A DNA stretch of 7,211 nt from Syntrophaceae bacterium UBA5619. GTDB taxonomy: Bacteria > Desulfobacterota > Syntrophia > Syntrophales > UBA5619. Positions 1 through 5,620 of the stretch are shown piece after piece. The stretch is from the NCBI GenBank assembly GCA_002424545.1, contig DIKL01000112.1, positions 332-7,542 of the forward strand, read 5' to 3'. Under the pieces are notes generated by a model. The model had not been told where the DNA came from. It saw nothing but the letters and a program-made list of their open reading frames with translations, and made no database searches. Each line of letters opens with the position of its first letter. Position 1 is the stretch's first letter. A program made the translations under genes and the position numbers.

Positions 1-73
1 CGCTGATCCAGCTCATCCCGGACAGCAGGATAGGGTACTCGATACCGAAAAGCTCGGTCATTCGCGTTTTCAC
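1..73 (-). CDS. Nitronate monooxygenase-like FMN protein, N-terminus only
   Basis: The gene runs off the left edge and only the first 24 codons are present. The reading begins MKTRMTELFGIEYPILLSGM and continues SWIS. This is the characteristic N-terminus of the nitronate monooxygenase (2-nitropropane dioxygenase) / FabK-like TIM-barrel flavoproteins, in which a TELxGIxYPI segment leads into the first FMN-binding loop, usually written GGM or APM and here SGM. I chose the GTG at 73-71 because an AGGAGGAG Shine-Dalgarno lies about 6 nt upstream; the in-frame ATG at 61-59 would be about 18 nt away, too far. The gene lies downstream of the acyl-CoA dehydrogenase gene on the same strand, but strong hairpins separate them, so co-transcription is doubtful. 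Family members oxidise nitronates or act as enoyl-thioester reductases; the fragment cannot tell which. Confidence 0.7.
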   Translation of the reverse strand, partial: MKTRMTELFGIEYPILLSGMSWIS

Positions 74-78
74 GGAGC

Positions 79-87
79 TCCTCCTTT
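79..87 (-). promoter_or_regulatory. Ribosome binding site deciding a GTG start
   Basis: On the minus strand the sequence AAGGAGGAG lies about 6 nt before the GTG at 73-71. It is a near-perfect Shine-Dalgarno and is the reason for preferring GTG over the ATG four codons later. Confidence 0.7.
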
Positions 88-164
88 TATAGGGTCAGAT
101 CTTCTCCTTCAAAGACGAGCCGGAATCGGATTCCGGAAGCACGCATTGTAGATTTTGAGGGTTA

Positions 165-215
165 CGGAAAATGGGGACAGCATCCTGGAAACAGGGAGCT
201 GTCCCTGCTTTTCCG
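165..215. terminator. Long GAAA-capped imperfect hairpin, probable bidirectional terminator
   Basis: The stretch folds almost end to end. CGGAAAA (165-171) pairs with TTTTCCG (209-215). After a 2x3 internal loop, GGGACAGC (174-181) pairs with GCTGTCCC (198-205). A 1x1 A/A mismatch follows, then TCCTG (183-187) pairs with CAGGG (192-196) with one G-T pair, closed by a GAAA tetraloop (188-191). The A-tract on one side and T-tract on the other give a terminator outline in both directions. It lies 52 nt past the acyl-CoA dehydrogenase stop and would end that transcript before the nitronate monooxygenase-like gene. The alternative is an interspersed GGGGACAG-type repeat element; one window cannot show copy number. 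Confidence 0.55.
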
Positions 216-224
216 TTCAAAATG

Positions 225-238
225 TCCGGCGCGCCGGA
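225..238. repeat. 14-bp perfect palindrome TCCGGCGCGCCGGA
   Basis: This is a perfect inverted repeat 29 nt beyond the acyl-CoA dehydrogenase stop. Read on the minus strand it gives a 5-bp stem with a CGCG loop followed by CATTTT, so it could act as a first weak terminator ahead of the larger hairpin at 165-215. A short GC palindrome can also arise by chance in DNA this rich in GC. Confidence 0.35.
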
Positions 239-267
239 GGAATCCTTTTTCCTGCGCTTCCGCTCCC

Positions 268-1410
268 TTACCGCGCCTGCAGGTAGCGGCCGATCGTCAT
301 GATCTCCGCTTCTTTCGTTCCCTCGTAGAGTTCGAGGATCTTCGCGTCGCGGTACCACTTCGAGACGGGGTACTCCTCGACATAGCCGTAGCCTCCGTGC
401 AACTCGACGGCATAGTTCGCGCAGAAGACGGCGGTGTGGCCGCCGAAGAACTTCGCCATCGCCGCGAGCGTGTAGTCCGGCCGCCCCGCATCGATCAGCC
501 AGGCCGCCTTGTACACCAGCCCGCGCAGCGCCTCGATCTGGATCGCCATCTCGGTCAGCTTCTTCTGGGTGAGCTGGTAGGCCCCCAGCGGCTGCCCGAA
601 GGCGGTCCGCTCCTTGACATACTTGACGCTCGTCTCGAGGCAGGCCTCGGAAAGGCCGAGCGCCTGGGCGGCCACCATCACACGGGTCGTGTCGAAGAAA
701 TGCATCAGTTCGCGAAAACCGTTCCCCTCCGTCCCGACCAGGTTCGCCTGCGGCACGCGGACGTCCTCGAGGGCGATCTCGGCCGTGTCGCTTGCGCGGA
801 TGCCCAACTTCCCGTGGATCTTGTTCCGGGTCACCCCTTTCGCGTCCGCCGGGACGATGATCAGGCTGAAGCTGTTGTGTTTCTTCTGATCGGGGTTGGT
901 GATGCACTGGGTCACCATGAAGTCGCAGACCGTGCCGTTGGTGATGAACATCTTGTTGCCGTTGATCACATAGTCGCCGCCGTCCTTGACGGCGCGCGTC
1001 TTGTAGCCGGCGACGTCGGTCCCGGCGTTGGGCTCCGTGAAGGCGCCGGCGGCAACCTGCTCGCCCGCGCAGACCGGGGGAAGATAGGTCTTCTTCTGCT
1101 CCTCGGAGCCATACTGAAAGATCGCCTCGCAGCCGAAGGTCGCCGCCGTCACGTTGAGGGCGATCCCCATGTCCACCTTCGAGAGCTCCTCGGTGATGAT
1201 CGCGTTCCCCAGAATGCCCGCCCCGGCGCCGCCGTACTCTTCGGGAAGCCAGGCCCCGACGAGACCCTGGGCCGCCGCCTTTTTCCGGATCTCCGGCGTG
1301 TACGTCTCCCCCTCGTCGCACTCCTCCGAAACGGAAGTGAAAGTGGCCTTGGCAAACTTATAAGCCATGTCCTGCAGCATCTTCTGTTCTTCGGTGAGTT
1401 CAAAATCCAT
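268..1410 (-). CDS. Acyl-CoA dehydrogenase (FAD-dependent)
   Basis: This 380-residue flavoenzyme has the normal length for the family. It oxidises an acyl-CoA to the 2,3-enoyl-CoA and passes electrons to electron-transfer flavoprotein in the cytoplasm. The helical N-terminal domain (about 1-120) starts MDFELTEEQKMLQDM. The middle beta domain carries the FAD/substrate signatures AFTEPNAGTD (123-132) and MFITNG (154-159). The C-terminal helical domain has ERTAFGQPLGAYQLTQ (267-282), HGGYGY (338-343) and YEGT, whose E363 is the expected catalytic base. The ATG start is supported by GGAGG 8 nt upstream (1419-1423). The stop is TAA. It lies 115 bp downstream of the 3-hydroxyacyl-CoA dehydrogenase gene, consistent with a beta-oxidation locus. 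Style and E363 placement fit short-chain (butyryl-type) enzymes, but related proteins in syntrophs use cyclohexane- or aromatic-derived acyl-CoAs, so the substrate is open. Confidence 0.95.
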   Translation of the reverse strand: MDFELTEEQKMLQDMAYKFAKATFTSVSEECDEGETYTPEIRKKAAAQGLVGAWLPEEYGGAGAGILGNAIITEELSKVDMGIALNVTAATFGCEAIFQYGSEEQKKTYLPPVCAGEQVAAGAFTEPNAGTDVAGYKTRAVKDGGDYVINGNKMFITNGTVCDFMVTQCITNPDQKKHNSFSLIIVPADAKGVTRNKIHGKLGIRASDTAEIALEDVRVPQANLVGTEGNGFRELMHFFDTTRVMVAAQALGLSEACLETSVKYVKERTAFGQPLGAYQLTQKKLTEMAIQIEALRGLVYKAAWLIDAGRPDYTLAAMAKFFGGHTAVFCANYAVELHGGYGYVEEYPVSKWYRDAKILELYEGTKEAEIMTIGRYLQAR

Positions 1411-1467
1411 CGTTCATTCCTCCATTCCCGTTGAAATTTTCCTGAAAGGCCCTCTTCCGGCGAAAAT

Positions 1468-1492
1468 GCCCGGATCGGTCGCCGAATCGGGC
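1468..1492 (-). terminator. Stem-loop between hbd and the acyl-CoA dehydrogenase gene
   Basis: GCCCGGATCGG (1468-1478) pairs with CCGAATCGGGC (1482-1492) with one G-T pair and one A/A mismatch, leaving a 3-nt loop. On the minus strand the stem is followed by ATTTTC, a short U-tract. It lies 33 nt past the hbd stop and about 58 nt before the next start. It could be a leaky terminator or a processing/stability hairpin that sets unequal expression of the two genes. No clear promoter follows it, so full termination is unlikely. Confidence 0.4.
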
Positions 1493-1525
1493 CGTCGTCC
1501 CTCTCCGCCGGTCATCCTCCTGTCC

Positions 1526-2383
1526 CTATTTCGCCGGGTACTCGTAGACCCCCTTGCCGGACTTCCGGCCAAAGCGGCCCGCCCGGACAAGCTGCACCAA
1601 AAGCGGCGCGGGGCGATACTTGTCGCCCAATTCGCGGTGCAGCCCTTCGACGACGTGGAGGAGCGTGTCGTTGCCGATCAGATCCGCCAGCGCCAACGGC
1701 CCGATCGGGTGATTGCAGCCGAGGGCCATCCCCTTGTCGATATCCTCCGCCGAGGCCAACCCCTCGCCGAGCACGAAGAACGCCTCGTTGATCATGGAGC
1801 AGAGGACGCGGTTCACGACGAAGGCCGGCGCCTCCTTCACGACGATGCACTCCTTGCCGATCTTCTCCCCCCAGGCCTTCGCGATCGCCAGGGTCGCGTC
1901 CGACGTCTCAAAGCCGCGGATGATCTCCAGCAGGCGCATCACCGGCACGGGGTTGAAGAAATGGGTGCCGATGAAACGGTCCGGCCTCTTGGTGATCGCG
2001 GCCATCTCGGTGATGCTCAGGCCCGAGGTGTTCGTGAAGAAGAGGCAGTGCGCGGGAACGATCTCCTCAAGCTCCGCATAGACCTTCTTCTTGACCGCCA
2101 TCACCTCGATTACAACCTCGACGACCACGTCGGCGTCGCCGGCCGCCTCCTTCAGATCGACCGTCGGCCGGATCCTGCCGAGCAACGCGTCCATCTCCGC
2201 CTGCGTCTTTTTCCCCTTCTGCACCTCGCGGCTCAGGTTCTTCCGGATCGTATTCATCCCGCCGTCGATGAACCGCTTCTCGATGTCCCGCATCGCCACC
2301 TGAAATCCCGCCTGTGCGCAGACCTGCGCAATCCCGCTCCCCATCAACCCGGCGCCCAACACACAAACCTTTTTGATTTCCAT
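1526..2383 (-). CDS. hbd: 3-hydroxybutyryl-CoA dehydrogenase (NAD-dependent)
   Basis: This 285-residue protein has the usual length for Hbd/PaaH-type enzymes, which interconvert 3-hydroxyacyl-CoA and 3-oxoacyl-CoA with NAD(H) in the cytoplasm. The N-terminal Rossmann domain shows the dinucleotide loop [11 protein letters not shown] (10-20), with acidic D33 at the end of beta-2 favouring NAD. NTSGLSI (118-124) supplies the conserved Ser120. [11 protein letters not shown] (139-149) supplies catalytic H141, with E153 as its likely partner, and N191 lies in the conserved NRV. The C-terminal dimerisation domain ends with the typical [11 protein letters not shown] (272-282). The ATG start is preceded by AAAGGGAG about 7 nt upstream. 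The usual E-N pair of the ExxxEN segment reads E93-V94 here. The downstream acyl-CoA dehydrogenase gene on the same strand suggests a partial beta-oxidation operon; no hydratase or thiolase gene is in the window. Paralogues may prefer longer or dicarboxylic substrates. Confidence 0.92.
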   Translation of the reverse strand: MEIKKVCVLGAGLMGSGIAQVCAQAGFQVAMRDIEKRFIDGGMNTIRKNLSREVQKGKKTQAEMDALLGRIRPTVDLKEAAGDADVVVEVVIEVMAVKKKVYAELEEIVPAHCLFFTNTSGLSITEMAAITKRPDRFIGTHFFNPVPVMRLLEIIRGFETSDATLAIAKAWGEKIGKECIVVKEAPAFVVNRVLCSMINEAFFVLGEGLASAEDIDKGMALGCNHPIGPLALADLIGNDTLLHVVEGLHRELGDKYRPAPLLVQLVRAGRFGRKSGKGVYEYPAK

Positions 2384-2530
2384 CGTCCGACTCCCTTTCG
2401 ATCGTGATTGCGGCCAACGGCCGCATCGGTTTTGACAGGGAACGGCCCTGCGCCGGTCGCCGCGCTGCTCGCAACGATGCCTGTCCGCGACGGCCCTGCG
2501 GGATCCTCACCCTGCCCGTATCCCATGATT

Positions 2531-2586
2531 CCTGCCGATCGCCTCCACGCTCCATGGAAAATATCGGCCGGTCGTTTTTTTCTTTT
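2531..2586 (+). terminator. Weak stem with long T-tract, possible insulator
   Basis: CCtGCCGAT (2531-2539) pairs with ATCGGCcGG (2563-2571) around one mismatch, with a 23-nt loop, followed by seven T and then four more T after one C (2575-2586). It lies just before the candidate NYN promoter, where it could stop read-through on the plus strand. No plus-strand gene precedes it in the window and the loop is large, so this is tentative. Confidence 0.25.
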
Positions 2587-2588
2587 CG

Positions 2589-2618
2589 TTGTTAAATGAA
2601 GACCTGGTTTGGTATAGT
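2589..2618 (+). promoter_or_regulatory. Candidate sigma70 promoter for the NYN gene
   Basis: TTGTTA (2589-2594, 4/6 to the -35 consensus) and TATAGT (2613-2618, 5/6 to the -10 consensus) are separated by 18 bp. Transcription would start near 2625, leaving about 85 nt of leader before the NYN start. The locally AT-rich stretch stands out from its GC-rich surroundings. Confidence 0.5.
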
Positions 2619-2710
2619 GCTGCCCGAACGGATCTCGGCCGAAAAATCGACCGGGGGGCATATACCATATTCGTCCCCGGCTGACAACGACTTCCTGAAA
2701 CCGGAAAGAG

Positions 2711-3235
2711 ATGCACATCATCGTCGACGGCTACAATCTGATCCGGCAGTCCGACACGTTTCGGCAAGCCGAGCGAAAAAGCCTGGAAGAGGGGCGAAAC
2801 GCGCTGATCCGGAGCCTGATCGTTTACCGCAGATCCCGCGGACACCGGATCACCGTCGTCTTCGACGGCTGGGTGGGAGGATCGCCGAAGGAGGAGCGGG
2901 ACCTCGCCGGCGGGGTCGAAATCATCTATTCCCGTCTGGGGGAAAAGGCCGACGAGGTGATCAAGCGGCTGCTGGAAAAGGGAAGCGAGGAGATCCTCGT
3001 CGTCACCTCCGACCGGGAGATCGCCGTCTTCGCCGCCCGCCGCGGGAAAACCGCCGTCGCCTCCGCCGAATTCGCCGCGCTGCTGGAAAGAGGCGAGGGG
3101 GGGTCTTCCGGCGCGGACGACCGCGGTGTGGGGAACGGGGAAGACGACGACCGGACCGGCCTGAAAAGGAAGGGCCCCGCCCGCCGGCTCTCCAAGCAGA
3201 AACGGGCCGCGCTGGCCCGGATCAGGAAGCTCTGA
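2711..3235 (+). CDS. YacP/Rae1-like NYN-domain protein (predicted endoribonuclease)
   Basis: This 174-residue cytoplasmic protein opens MHIIVDGYNLI, the hallmark of the YacP branch of NYN (PIN-like) domains, whose Bacillus member Rae1 is a ribosome-associated endoribonuclease. The putative metal-binding acids are D6 with N9 in DGYN, D52 in VVFDG, D81 in KADEVI and D101 in TSDREI. The fold is complete by about residue 126. It is followed by a glycine- and acid-rich linker (127-149) and a basic tail (151-174, many Lys/Arg) that could contact RNA or ribosomes. The start is fixed by the motif, since there is only a weak GGAAAGAG just before the ATG. It is transcribed alone, divergent from hbd and convergent with aor. 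Its last 12 codons lie in a 60-bp sequence repeated at 5621-5680. Family assignment is firm; cleavage activity is inferred. Confidence 0.88.
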   Translation: MHIIVDGYNLIRQSDTFRQAERKSLEEGRNALIRSLIVYRRSRGHRITVVFDGWVGGSPKEERDLAGGVEIIYSRLGEKADEVIKRLLEKGSEEILVVTSDREIAVFAARRGKTAVASAEFAALLERGEGGSSGADDRGVGNGEDDDRTGLKRKGPARRLSKQKRAALARIRKL

Positions 3236-3258
3236 CGTCCGGTTTGCGGACGGCGGGC
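3199..3258. repeat. Left copy of 60-bp direct repeat flanking moaD-aor
   Basis: This block matches 5621-5680 at 51 of 60 positions without gaps. It includes the 3' end of the NYN gene (stop at 3233-3235) and 3' holA-like sequence on the opposite strand (stop at 3222-3224). Beyond 3258 similarity continues weakly to about 3272. To the left it stops near 3199. The right boundary lies 18 nt short of the aor stop, so the repeat hugs the cassette. Confidence 0.85.
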
Positions 3259-3272
3259 TAAAAACGCTTGAT
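3222..3272 (-). pseudogene. Remnant of a holA 3' end
   Basis: On the minus strand these 17 codons align without gaps to the last 16 residues plus stop of the intact HolA at 5644-5694. The remnant reads IKRF-stop-PAVRKPDVRAS against IERFLLAVCKPNVKAS, 10 of 16 residues identical and 41 of 51 bases identical, ending in the same TGA. An in-frame TAG replaces a leucine codon, and there is no holA-like sequence farther upstream because aor begins its 3' end at 3276. It therefore cannot encode anything. It overlaps the tail of the NYN gene by 14 bp, just as the orphan NYN end at 5622-5657 overlaps the live holA. Confidence 0.75.
3236..3252. other. Small hairpin after the NYN gene
   Basis: CGTCCG (3236-3241) pairs with CGGACG (3247-3252) around a GTTTG loop directly after the NYN stop. 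No U-tract follows closely in either direction, so a terminator role between the convergent NYN and aor genes is weak. In the other repeat copy (5658-5674) substitutions break part of the stem. Confidence 0.3.
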
Positions 3273-3275
3273 TTT

Positions 3276-5183
3276 TCAGGAAACCGTCAAGACTTTATCC
3301 ACCCACTCCAGGTCCATTTCCATCAATTTACCCCGGCGGGGACGGCCGGATTCCGGATCGCAGCCGATGATTTCATAAAAGAGCCGGATGGCCTCCGTGA
3401 AATCTTCCGGCGTGAACATCTGTTTGCCGGCCTCCGGACCGCCGGGTTTGGGCTCGAACAGCCGCCGCGGCAAGCGGTCATCCTTTACGGAAAACCCCTC
3501 CCGGAAGTTGAAGGCCCGGGCCAGCAGGCTGCCGCGTTCGGCCGCCTGCATCAGCTCGTACAGGCCGGTATTCCAGCCGGTCGCCGCCCGGATGCATTGA
3601 ACCAGCGTTTCCAGCGACATGGCGCCGCGGGGGGCAAAACCGAACACGCACAGCCCCAAAGCGTCCATCATCTTCCAGAGGCTGTCCAGTTTGGCGTAGC
3701 TGCGAACCTTGTCGGACGTGATTTTCGTCGGGTGCATCGGCCGGTAGATCCCCAGCGGCAGCGTGGATTGGAAAGAGAAAGACGCGGCATCCGTGAACAT
3801 CGTGTCATGGGCGGCATACATATGGTCGGCGCCATAGGAGCTGACGGCATATCCGAGCCCGACGCCCACCTTGACGCGCGGGTCGTGCATGGGAAGCTCC
3901 TGACCTTTGACCGACAGGTTGAAGCCGGCATCGCCGACGCCCCAGCGAACGGCCAGCCGGTTCATCCCCTCCGCCAGCAGGTCCCCGAAGCCTTCGCGCC
4001 GGGCGGTCATCTCCAGCAGCCGCAGCATCAGATCGGCATCCCCGAACCGAAGCTCCAGACCGTCCGTGTCCGCCCGGGTGATGATGTTCCTTTCAAAACA
4101 CTCGCAGGCAAAGGCGATGGTCATTCCCATGGAAATGGTGTCCAGGCAGTAGCGGTTGCAGATTTCGTTTCCCTTGGCGATGGCCTTCAGATTGAGGATA
4201 TTCAGATTGGTCCCCAGCGCGGCCATGGTTTCGTATTCCGGCCCGCCGTAGCGCGAATCCACGCCGTATTTCGGGTCATCCAGCGCGATCCCGCGTTTGC
4301 ACTGAATCGGGCAGGCGTAGCAGCCCGTTCTTTTTTTCAGAAGCACCTGGTTGTAGGTGTCTCCGCTCACCGGGGTGGTGTCATCCAGCTTGCTTTGGCG
4401 GAAATTGTTGACCGGCAGGCCGCCGCCGGCCGACAGAAGTTCGCAGAATATTGTGGTGCCGTAATGATAGAGTCCCTTTCCGAGCGGGTTGTCTTTGAAG
4501 GTCCTGGCGTAATCGACGGCGGTTTTGCGCAGAAATTCCGGATCGGCAAACGGTATTTTCCGTGAACCCAACGCGGCAATCGCCCGCAGATTCTTGGAAC
4601 CCATCAGCGCGCCAAAACCGTTTCGTCCATTGAAATTGGTGAGGTTGTTGGTGATGTTGGCAAACCGCACCAGGTTCATGCCCGCCAGCCCCGTCTGGGC
4701 CACCCGGATTTTCGGGCTGCCGTTTTCTTCGCGAAGGGCGTCCTCGACTTCCCGGGCGCCCAAAACGGCGATGTGCGAGGCGTCCCTGATTTCGGCCTTG
4801 CCTTCCGTCACCCACAGATAAACCGGCATTTCGGCTTTTCCGCTGAAGACGACCGCGTCAAAACCGGCCATCTTCAACTCCGGCCCGAAAAAACCGGCGG
4901 CCTCGGATTCTCCGGCCGCGCCGGTCAGCGGCGATTTGCCGATCACGCTGAACCGATTGGACGCGGCGATGGGCGCTCCGGTCATGACGCCGGTCGCAAA
5001 GACCAGGAGGTTCTCCTCCGAAAACGGATCGATCCCGGCCGGGACTCTTTTCAGCAGTTCATGATACCCGATGCCGCGGCCGCCCAGATGGGAGCGGTAA
5101 AAAACATCGTCCCGTTCCTCCACCGCGATTTTTCGGTTCGTCAAATCAACCTGCAGGATTTTTCCGGTATATCCCCATGCCAT
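3276..5183 (-). CDS. aor: Tungsten-type aldehyde:ferredoxin oxidoreductase (AOR family)
   Basis: This 635-residue enzyme has the family's normal length. AORs oxidise aldehydes to carboxylates, or reduce acids, with ferredoxin and a bis-pyranopterin W (or Mo) cofactor plus one [4Fe-4S] cluster, in the cytoplasm. The N-terminal pterin-binding domain (about 1-210) shows GGRGIG (34-39), SNRFSVIGKSPLTG (75-88) and NGRNGFGALMGSKNLRAIA (185-203). Cluster ligands are C288, C291 and C295 in CYACPIQC, with C512 in DALGLC as the fourth. GPEYETM (314-320), QELPMHDPR (428-436) and GADHMYAAHD (451-460) are cofactor-site segments; E316 and H454 are the likely acid/His pair. The ATG start has GGAGGAG 6 nt upstream (5188-5194). 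A moaD gene lies 100 bp upstream, a common AOR arrangement. No ferredoxin-like or flavin partner gene is adjacent. BamB (class II benzoyl-CoA reductase) belongs to the same superfamily, but this protein looks like an ordinary AOR; the substrate is unknown. Confidence 0.92.
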   Translation of the reverse strand: MAWGYTGKILQVDLTNRKIAVEERDDVFYRSHLGGRGIGYHELLKRVPAGIDPFSEENLLVFATGVMTGAPIAASNRFSVIGKSPLTGAAGESEAAGFFGPELKMAGFDAVVFSGKAEMPVYLWVTEGKAEIRDASHIAVLGAREVEDALREENGSPKIRVAQTGLAGMNLVRFANITNNLTNFNGRNGFGALMGSKNLRAIAALGSRKIPFADPEFLRKTAVDYARTFKDNPLGKGLYHYGTTIFCELLSAGGGLPVNNFRQSKLDDTTPVSGDTYNQVLLKKRTGCYACPIQCKRGIALDDPKYGVDSRYGGPEYETMAALGTNLNILNLKAIAKGNEICNRYCLDTISMGMTIAFACECFERNIITRADTDGLELRFGDADLMLRLLEMTARREGFGDLLAEGMNRLAVRWGVGDAGFNLSVKGQELPMHDPRVKVGVGLGYAVSSYGADHMYAAHDTMFTDAASFSFQSTLPLGIYRPMHPTKITSDKVRSYAKLDSLWKMMDALGLCVFGFAPRGAMSLETLVQCIRAATGWNTGLYELMQAAERGSLLARAFNFREGFSVKDDRLPRRLFEPKPGGPEAGKQMFTPEDFTEAIRLFYEIIGCDPESGRPRRGKLMEMDLEWVDKVLTVS

Positions 5184-5187
5184 GGCA

Positions 5188-5194
5188 CTCCTCC
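5188..5194 (-). promoter_or_regulatory. Ribosome binding site of aor
   Basis: GGAGGAG on the minus strand ends 4 nt before the ATG at 5183, with the GGAGG core 6 nt away. It is a strong site that fixes this start and suggests efficient translation independent of moaD. Confidence 0.7.
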
Positions 5195-5283
5195 GATTTC
5201 AAGAACTCACCAAAGGACTGTTTCCCGCGGCCGAAATGATCGGTTCGCTCGGAACGACCCTCGACATTCATCCGTTCGGCCGC

Positions 5284-5571
5284 CTACCCCCCATCCACGA
5301 GGAGCATGAACCGAATGCGGTCGCCGTCCTTCAGCACGCGTCCGGCCAACTCATCCCGGCCGAGAAAGCCCTCCTCGTTCACCATCGCCTGAATGGTCGG
5401 ATCCAGACGACCTTCCTCGTCGACGAGCATCCTCCGATCCCCGGCGCCGAAACGCCCGGCCAGTTGATCCACGAGATCCGAGACGGTCCCGCCGTTGAAA
5501 TCCAGTTCCGCCTTTTTGCCGATCACGGCGGAAAGGGTCGGAAGGCCAAGCGACTCGACGGTAATTTTCAC
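5284..5571 (-). CDS. moaD: MoaD/ThiS-family sulfur carrier, AOR-associated
   Basis: This 95-residue beta-grasp protein ends in ...LLVDGG, the exposed Gly-Gly that MoaD and ThiS proteins need for adenylation and thiocarboxylate formation. In molybdopterin synthesis MoaD donates sulfur to the pterin dithiolene together with MoaE. Visible segments are the first strand MKITVESLGLP (1-11), GGTVSDLVDQL (27-37), NEEGF (65-69) and DGDRIRFML (82-90), the usual loop before the last strand. It starts with GTG (5571-5569) preceded only by a G-run, so initiation may be modest. Position 100 bp upstream of aor suggests a dedicated carrier for the tungsten bis-pterin cofactor, as seen near many aor genes; this is inferred from context. 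No moaE or activating enzyme is in the window, so those must be elsewhere. ThiS or a protein modifier remains possible. Confidence 0.85.
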   Translation of the reverse strand: MKITVESLGLPTLSAVIGKKAELDFNGGTVSDLVDQLAGRFGAGDRRMLVDEEGRLDPTIQAMVNEEGFLGRDELAGRVLKDGDRIRFMLLVDGG

Positions 5572-5620
5572 GATCCCCCCGGTTTGCTTCGACAGCCGCG
5601 AACGGCGTCGGTGTTGACGT

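Larger units (their letters stand above)
2384..2710. other. Divergent intergenic region (327 bp)
   Basis: This stretch separates the leftward hbd gene from the rightward NYN gene. I see no convincing coding sequence in it: the short open frames overlap each other and lack family-like sequence or ribosome sites. It holds a 7-bp-stem palindrome TGCGGCCaacGGCCGCA at 2409-2425 just upstream of hbd, an 11-bp direct repeat ACGGCCCTGCG at 2442-2452 and 2490-2500 (48 bp apart), a T-rich tract at 2575-2586 and a promoter candidate for the NYN gene. No good minus-strand promoter for hbd was found by eye, though one must lie here or be non-sigma70. Confidence 0.6.

Noticed and set aside
397..1434. 345-codon open frame on plus opposite the acyl-CoA dehydrogenase gene
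   Set aside because: Antisense shadow typical of GC-rich genes. The translation has no recognisable motifs, and the opposite strand has full family signatures.
1367..2407. 346-codon open frame on plus opposite hbd
   Set aside because: Low-complexity Arg/Asp/His/Leu composition, no motifs, and it spans an intergenic region and two gene ends.
2404..2599. Two overlapping 63-codon frames in the divergent intergenic region
   Set aside because: They overlap each other in different frames, have no ribosome sites, no conserved-looking sequence, and run through the T-rich tract and promoter zone.
3259..3280. AAAAA...TTTTT inverted pair after the NYN gene as a terminator
   Set aside because: The stem would be only A-T pairs with a 7-nt loop, far too weak. 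It sits inside the decayed holA remnant and the aor stop region.
3276..5183. Calling the AOR a BamB-type benzoyl-CoA reductase subunit
   Set aside because: Shared superfamily motifs only. No BamC-I genes are nearby, and a dedicated moaD beside it fits ordinary AORs; the sequence alone does not support BamB.
5578..5587. Possible third copy of the repeat starting CGGTTTGC upstream of moaD
   Set aside because: Only about 8 bp match (shared with 3240-3247 and 5662-5669). Flanks do not align, so chance is adequate.
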